DNA of 64,000 bases from Rotaria sp. Silwood1 (taxonomy: Eukaryota > Rotifera > Eurotatoria > Philodinida > Philodinidae), in NCBI GenBank assembly GCA_905250075.1, contig CAJNOP010000062.1:67170-131169 (forward strand), given 5' to 3'. Each line of letters opens with the position of its first letter. Position 1 is the first letter of the stretch. The position numbers and the translations under genes are program-made. Positions 57,048 through 64,000 of the stretch are shown here, piece by piece. The notes beneath the pieces are model-generated. The model had not been told where the DNA came from, did no database searches, and saw only the letters and a list, made by a program, of their open reading frames with translations.

Positions 57048-60000
57048 ATGGCAACGAATACTCTCACTGTGGACACCACACTTATTTGGCTCGATCCAAA
57101 TGTGGACAGTTATGAGGATAATTTAACAATAGAGCACGAACTACGTGATTCTTTATCCGATATTCGTAAATATACCGAAGTTGAAAAGTGCCGTGATTAT
57201 ATTAATTCTCTGTCTGAAGACAAAGAAGTTATTCTCGTCGTCAGTGGACAGCTAGGTGAAACATTAGTCCCTGAAATTCATGCTATGCCTTTCATCTTGT
57301 CAATCTATGTGTTCTGTATGTACAGGGAGAAATATTTAGCATTGGCACAAAATTTCGAAAAAGTAAAACAGTTTTTCTATATACTGATACACTTCTACAT
57401 CTATTTAGGTTAAAGATATCATCACTGATTTACACAAACTCGTATCTACCATTCGAGAAGAGCACACAAAACGAACAGCTGCTAAAACTCCACCTTCGGT
57501 GGTTCCAGTCGACCCAAAACCGAACTCAGGTTAGTTTACAATGAGGAAACAGATTTTGTAGAAGCAAACATCATCCGAAAAATATCGCTGTTGATTCGAT
57601 GACAAAATCGAAACCAAAGTGTATTGAAACATATTGTAGAAAAAACAACGTAGCTTTACCAGCCATCAATTCTGTAGAGACGTGACTGATTTCCTTCCTT
57701 TGTGAAATCTGCAGGAACACCTAGCGATGGTTAAGAGAACCTGTGGAAAACCAAGATCAAATCCAAAACTATGAGAAACCTAGAGAAACTAAAAAGAAGA
57801 AGTCGAAGGCGTGTGTATCGTCCTCACACACGCGTTGTGCCTTATTTTCATGTTCACTTTCACTTTCATCATGAATGATGCGTAGAGCACGTTTTGCCTT
57901 CACCCATACTACTCATCTTCAATAATTTCAAGATTATTCAAAATTTTCGTAGGTTTTCCTAAGTTTCCTTATATTTCTTTCAGTTTGCGTTGTTTTTCAG
58001 GAGGTTTCCGTCAAAGTTTCTCAAACCATAGAAACCAGCCAGTGTTGATTAAATCATACGAAACTAAGCAGTATATTATAAGTTGCATTCGGAAAATTCC
58101 ATCAAAATCGATTATCGAGCATTATCTCATTTTTCGATTGAACTTTTACTTTAAGATATATTAACGCATGGATTTTACTCTGACTCCATCCTCTGCTGCA
58201 ATCGTACTAGAGAAACAAATGTCATATTGATTTCTATCTTTTGCTTATTTCGCAAAACATCTCAGAGGTTGTCTCTATGTTTGTCAAGCAAACTTCAGCT
58301 GATCACACATAAATTTTGTTCGATTTAAACGGCTTAAAGAAAATCAAATACATGATAGGCGCTCTACTTAGAATTGGTGCACGAGAATCTTATTTTTATT
58401 GTTTCTTTTGCACCTCAGGGAATGTGCTACCATACTTGACATACTTCTCTTACAAGTATAATGAATAGAAAATAAGATTGATCTTGCAGTATTATTACTT
58501 TCTGACTTCAGTTGTTTTCTTAAACAGCGCTTCATTAAAATCGATTTTTAGTGAGACTCATTATCCTTCTTGAAATTAAAATGTCCCCCACCCGATTCAA
58601 GCGAAATCGAAGAGTAAAACGCGATGGAACCACTTCCATCATGTCGTACAATTCCCATTATATCTTGCATAGGTTTTTTGAGACTACAGACCACAGATCG
58701 AAAATTCTCTCATACTGTCACTGTCTTCGGAGTATTCATTTTCCTTGCTCTTAAGTTCAAACACTCATTTTCAGCCGTGCTTCACAATACTCAATCACAT
58801 CATATTTTGTGAGAAAATATGAGCTTGTTCTCATCTTTGATTAAAAGCTTTCATATATGTGCATTATCTAACTATTTCAGTGCCTCAATACACTTTGAAA
58901 GATCTTGTCAATGCTGGAGAACTGAAGTACCATGACAAAAATGCAAAAGAAATAGCGCAGGAAATGGTTAAAGAATTTAAGGAGGACGTCAATCGTGATT
59001 TCGAATCACTTCTTTTAACTGCCATGGAACCGATGATGTATTTGTTGAAACGCGAACAGAATCTTGCCGACTTTTGTGTACCCTTCAAGAGTGCACTTTT
59101 AAAAGCACCGAATATTCATCGTGTTAGCCAGCGTATGCTTGTCGACAAGATGATGATGAAATCCGATCGGTTTCTTTGTCAACGTCTAACGTTGCTTCTG
59201 AGTAAACGTAATCCAGTACCCATAATACAACCACCAAGTAACTCAGAAGATCGGAATTACCGATTTATGTCTAGTATTACTCATGTTTGGGATTACCATC
59301 GACCGATCTTGCTCTCTTTCGGTGTGAGTGAATGCAAGGGTAAAACTCCTCTAATTAATGCACTTTTTGAATCGAACTTCGAACAATCTGTGAAAGATGG
59401 CTATTTTTCCGAAACGATCGATGTCGATTTCGGCTATCATTTTGTAGAACGACGCTCTGTAAATGTTGCGGATGTTCACGGTGAAATCTCAAGCAAAAGT
59501 CTTGCAATTATCTCCAGATTGTTCAACGGTTTTCTCATTCATATCAAATCAACAACCTTCTCCTCTGGTAAATTGCATATCATTCATACACTGCAAGTAT
59601 TGCCTCCGAAGAGTTACGTTTTGTTACTCATTCGTGATCTGGACGATGAAAATGACGCGGAAATGGAAAAAGTGAAGCAAAGCATACTGTTAGCTTGTCC
59701 AAACTGCAAGTTTTACGTGTTGCCAAACGTTAGTGACAAGAGCTCCGTAGAAAACAATGAAAAAATTGAGCAATTACGTGAAGAAATATTTAATGATGCT
59801 GCCAAATTGACTCTTCACGGCCCCCAATACATCAAGGATCAATTAGAGGAACTGATGGACGATACTGAACGTACATATATTACTGAAGAAAAGCTTTTTC
59901 TTGATCGCATTCGACCAATTCTGGTTCATGGAAAGAAAGATGATTACTCACTATATCAGTTATTTAGACGTATGCACCAGTTGAAGCTTGATATAGCCAC

Positions 60001-63000
60001 TATGGATCCTTATGAAGCTAAATTTGATGAAGAAAAACTGACAGCTCTTCGAAATGAGCTCTCTGAAGTTACCACCAACTACAAAAAAAAGCGACTCTTA
60101 GGACAGAGTGGGAATGGTCGAGGATTTCAAGTATTTATGGAAATACTTCAAAAGAAAGAAGAACAATTGAAAAATTTGAATCGATTATCACTTGAATTGA
60201 AACGTGTAAAAAATGAGAACAAAGAAGATGAGACAAACGATTGGTTGCTTTCGCTGGAAATTCACTGGCGTAATGCAATCATCGGATCAGCTTGTTTATC
60301 AGATTCTGTGCGACAGACTTTTGTTGAAACTTATTTTGATTATATTAAAGATGGAAATCCTTTCGAAATAGTCGATGGTGATAATTTCGACATGTATGGC
60401 GAATTCTTGAAAAAAGTGTTCGGTTTGTTGGGCAATAAGAAAATTTTCATTATAAGTATAATTGGACCTCAAAATAGTGGTAAAAGTACATTGCTAAACT
60501 TCCTTTTCGGTACCTTTTTTGAAGTGAGTGAACGAAGATGTACAAAAGGTAAGTTTGCAACATTCTGAGTCCTACTTTTAAATCTTTTTTGTCGGAAAAA
60601 TAAAATTTCTTTTCAATCACTACTCGAGTGACGGTGTAGCAGAAGTAATATTTCGAAGTATTTTAAGCCAGTCATGATAGAGACTAAACTTTCCTCTTTG
60701 GATCGTTCATTATTTTGAATTTTTCATTTGACTGAAATCAACACAGCGATATCTATGTTGCAGGTGTATATGGAACACTGGTAAATGTCAACTCTAGAAA
60801 TGTCAAGCATAATATTGTTACACTTGATTATGATTATATACTCGTGATCGACACTGAAGGTCTTCTGTCTATCGAGAAAGGGGATACTCAGTACGATAAA
60901 CGTTTAATTCTCTTTTGTTTGGCAGTATCACATCTAGTTATTGTTAACATTAGCGGTGAAATCAGTGAAACTCTTAAAAGAATGCTCTTACTATGCACCC
61001 AATCGCTTCATTATCTTGATAAAACTATTGTCAAACAACCGACAGTGCATTTTGTTCTTAATCAAAAAGCTGATCCAAACAAAAAGAATGCTGAAAAACA
61101 AATTAATATTATAAGACAAGAACTAGTAAAATATGGCTTGAGCAATTTGATTGATCTTGGTCCGACAAATTTTCATGTTTTATCGACGGCATTCAACCGA
61201 AAACCATTCTTGGATCCTCATGGCGAATGTGCTGTCTTGTTAACTGACATCAAATTCGTTGCAAACGTGCAAAACTTGTGCAAGATTTTTATTGATTCTT
61301 CATCGAACATCATCAATCGTGCTGTTGATACTTTCTCTGTACCGACCGAGTGGATTGAATTTGCTCATACCATATTGAGCATCATCAAACGAAATCCAGA
61401 TCTAACTTTTTTCCAAGATATCTTCGAACGAACCCAGTACGATAAAGTTAGAGAAGATATCCGCAAACATTTTAAACAATGTTTACCAGCTGAATACGTC
61501 GCTAACCTCATCGAGGCAGAAAAAGACAATAGTAGCGATCGTATTAAAGACTCATTCGTAGTTAAACAAAATGATATGCTGCACACTCTCGAATCTCGTC
61601 TTGAAAAGCATATTACTGAGAATGCAGTAAACGAGAACGTACGTGAACGAGCGAAGAACTTCCTTGGTATTATTTCAAAATGTCATCATCAGTTCTTTTC
61701 GCGAAGCAAGTTCAGTATGTACTTTTGAAATAGGAATCTGCTATCGTCTAGAATTAGGCAACCCTTACTTGTAAGTAAAGATGAAAGACGAGATTGGCGA
61801 AAGATCCTCTCAAAGCACAAGTGATCAGCTTGTTTCGTTCATGGGAAGTTTCAGCTATCATGCTGGCAGAGCAGAATAAAATTCAAAATATGGTAAAGGA
61901 GGCAGAAAACGAACTGCGACAGTTAGCATTGAGCAAAATTCGCTCGAACTCTGCTATGGATAAAAATCTGGCGATTGAAGAGTTCAACAAAATGTGGCAA
62001 GAACGATTTACTCGAATTGGAAAAACATTTGATTGGAAAATTCGATGGGAACAATCGATTGGCTTGGTGTATCGTCTATACGATGTACTCGACACAGAAG
62101 CTTTATCCTCACTGGACGATGTGCTCAATTATGCGTCGTCTGTCGATTCTCTGCTTGCTTCTAATCGACCAGTTTCGATGGATGAATGTCTGACTAAAAT
62201 CAGTGATGAATGTAAATCTAAAGCTGCTACAGTATGTCCTGTGTCATCGCATATAGCACATGCCAAATTCAAGATCGATCCGTATGACTTACAGAATTCA
62301 TTCAAGTTTCTTGACTTCACTCAATTGAAAAAAATACTCTTCAAGAGCACAGATTCTAGTTTTATACGGACAAGAACTATAGTGATGAAAGGCGTCGATA
62401 AATATATTTCGGAACAAATCATTGAAAATTGGAAATCGATTATTCAACTACCTCTTTATTTCGACACACTGATTGAAAACATCAAACCAATTTTGATGCC
62501 ACAAAACAGTGATGAACCCTCAAGTGAAATAGTTATTCTACAGAAAGTTCTAGGACAAGTGAACACCTTAATACAAGAAATCAACACAGAATTAAACAAC
62601 TTCAACCTTCACCTGTTCAAGTTCCTCCAGTGTTCCTTGCGTATTTGTGCCGTAATGTCGGTCGCTTTATTCTATTATCATCGACAAAAAACTCATTTCA
62701 ACGATGTACTCCAAGCTATGGATCAAAATAAGATTACATTACAAGATCGCTTTGTCCGTATGGTTGTCCCTCATGACAACCAAGATGAAGATATTGCTCA
62801 AAACCTTATTCGTGAAATTTCCAAAGGATTGTACCAATTGTTTGACTCTAGAACAAAACAAATAGTTTACACAATAAAGGAAAAAGAATCTTCAAAATTT
62901 AATCGGTATTCCATTATTCAATTATTGAATGAAGAAGTGTATAAAGCCACTGATGAATGGCTTCTGAACTACATTCTACGACCATTAGACACTATCATGA

Positions 63001-64000
63001 GCCGTTTTAATCAACTATGGGACGATATTAGTAAGAAAATCTGTGACGAACTGCAGACGCATATCGATGAACATCTTGCGAGCTTACGGGAATTCTTCCA
63101 AGTAATAAAAAAGGTCCATGAAGTCCTACAAGAGAAAGGTGCTAATATTTATACCTTTGACGAAGAACTATTTGAATTATCCAACTGTGTTGGTAATCCG
63201 AATGCGTCCGATAAGAAAATATGTATGGCTATCCTGCTTCATAAATATCTCGCAGGGGAACCAAGTACGACTTCTATCACTTTAAAGAGTGATGCGACTT
63301 ATATAGTAAATTCGAAATGGCAAGAAGTCGTTCAACGATTACCAGATCTAAACAAACCCTTAGTAGACATATTTCGTTCGATGGAAACGATTTTTGAAAC
63401 ATATAGCATCACTTATCTTAGCACATTTCTGGAGAAAATACTGAAGTCTAAAAAAATAACTGAAGAAACATTCGAGCAGCAACTAAAGTATTTGGTTGAC
63501 CAATCTTGTCACAGCACTCGGGATCAATGGTTGAAGCGAATGCAAGATTGCAACGCTGTGTGTCCTTGTTGTAATCGATTGTGCGATGTGGATCATCGTC
63601 TGGATAGTGCCTCCCCTGTGGGGCAAGCAGGAAATCAGCATCGTTGTCAGTCAGGTCATCAGATACGAGGCATGGCTGGCATACGATATGAAATAACTAA
63701 TGAAGCATCGACTCAACGATGTGAAAATATTAAGGACAACGATCCAATCATAACTAGCCAAGGAACACAAGAAACATGGAAAAGCTTTAAAGACAACCAT
63801 ACAGATTGGTATTTTGGTGATCCAATCAATATTGATATTCAGACAACTCCTTATTTTCATATTTGGAAAACAGTTGGTAAACAACTATGCCAACATTTTG
63901 ATAATGGAATGAGATATGTCGAGCAAAATAGTCCACCACCGGCAAATCACTTTATCCTTGTAATCGACCATTCTAGTTCGATGAATTCATTTGGATTTTT
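57048..64000 (+). CDS. Very large inducible GTPase (VLIG-type) with unnamed N-terminal domain, zinc motif and vWA domain; 5 exons visible, runs off the right edge
   Basis: Model: exons 57048-57362, 57409-57529, 58881-60548, 60764-61714 and about 61804 to the window end; 1750 residues visible. Residues 10-105 (TLIWLD, VILVVSGQLGETLVPEIH, SIYVFC) are the unnamed domain also seen in the ART-TPR protein. VLIG region: P-loop GPQNSGKST (674-682), DTEG (731-734) and guanine-specificity NQKAD (801-805), the layout of interferon-inducible very large GTPases and their GVIN relatives. A long alpha-helical middle follows, then a Cys/His motif (CPCC..LC..H.....HRC..GH, about 63560-63660 in DNA), and the start of a vWA domain with the MIDAS-like DHSSS at 63963-63977. 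No signal peptide, so cytosolic. The exon 4/5 junction has a weak acceptor and is the least certain. Intron 2 (1351 bp) separates the N-terminal domain from the rest. Intact as far as seen. Confidence 0.85.

Overview
The window looks like nuclear DNA of a bdelloid rotifer (an Adineta- or Rotaria-like animal). The evidence is a very AT-rich, animal-type background, short GT-AG introns of about 50-130 bp beside intronless genes, an ionotropic glutamate receptor of the kind known from Adineta vaga, an intronless orphan 7TM receptor, an arginine ADP-ribosyltransferase fused to TPRs, and TG/CA-rich tracts resembling the TGTGGG-type repeat I recall for A. vaga telomeres. The species call is inference.

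Layout. 0-7.4 kb: a ZAR1-like zinc-finger gene, a hAT-type foldback MITE, a TTCGTAACGAA-rich inverted-repeat element and an internally deleted piggyBac copy. 8.3-11.7 kb: an imperfect 3.4-kb palindrome. 14.8-22.1 kb: an orphan GPCR (+) and two minus-strand genes for single-pass membrane proteins, one Ser/Thr-rich and one with LamG-like domains. 25.3-26.0 kb: a perfect-looking foldback element. 27.6-28.7 kb: a FAM192A/NIP30 orthologue with what looks like a U12-type AT-AC intron. 30.6-33.0 kb: tandem and foldback repeats and a GC-rich hAT-type element. 33.7-37.4 kb: a glutamate receptor gene. 38-46 kb: repeats, a decayed FAD-monooxygenase and a small NTF2-like gene. 46.4-48.4 kb: an ART-TPR gene (-). 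52.4-53.9 kb: an ARF GTPase fused to a duplicated unknown domain (-). 57.0 kb to the right edge: a VLIG-type giant GTPase gene (+) that runs off the window after entering a vWA domain.

The most interesting theme is at the right. The ART-TPR and VLIG genes start with the same roughly 90-residue unnamed domain, followed by an intron at the same place and phase. This suggests a modular N-terminal sensor or adaptor joined to different effectors, in a neighbourhood that also holds an odd ARF fusion and a decayed NB-ARC-like fragment. A link to innate immunity is inference. All exon models were read by eye from splice signals and reading frame.
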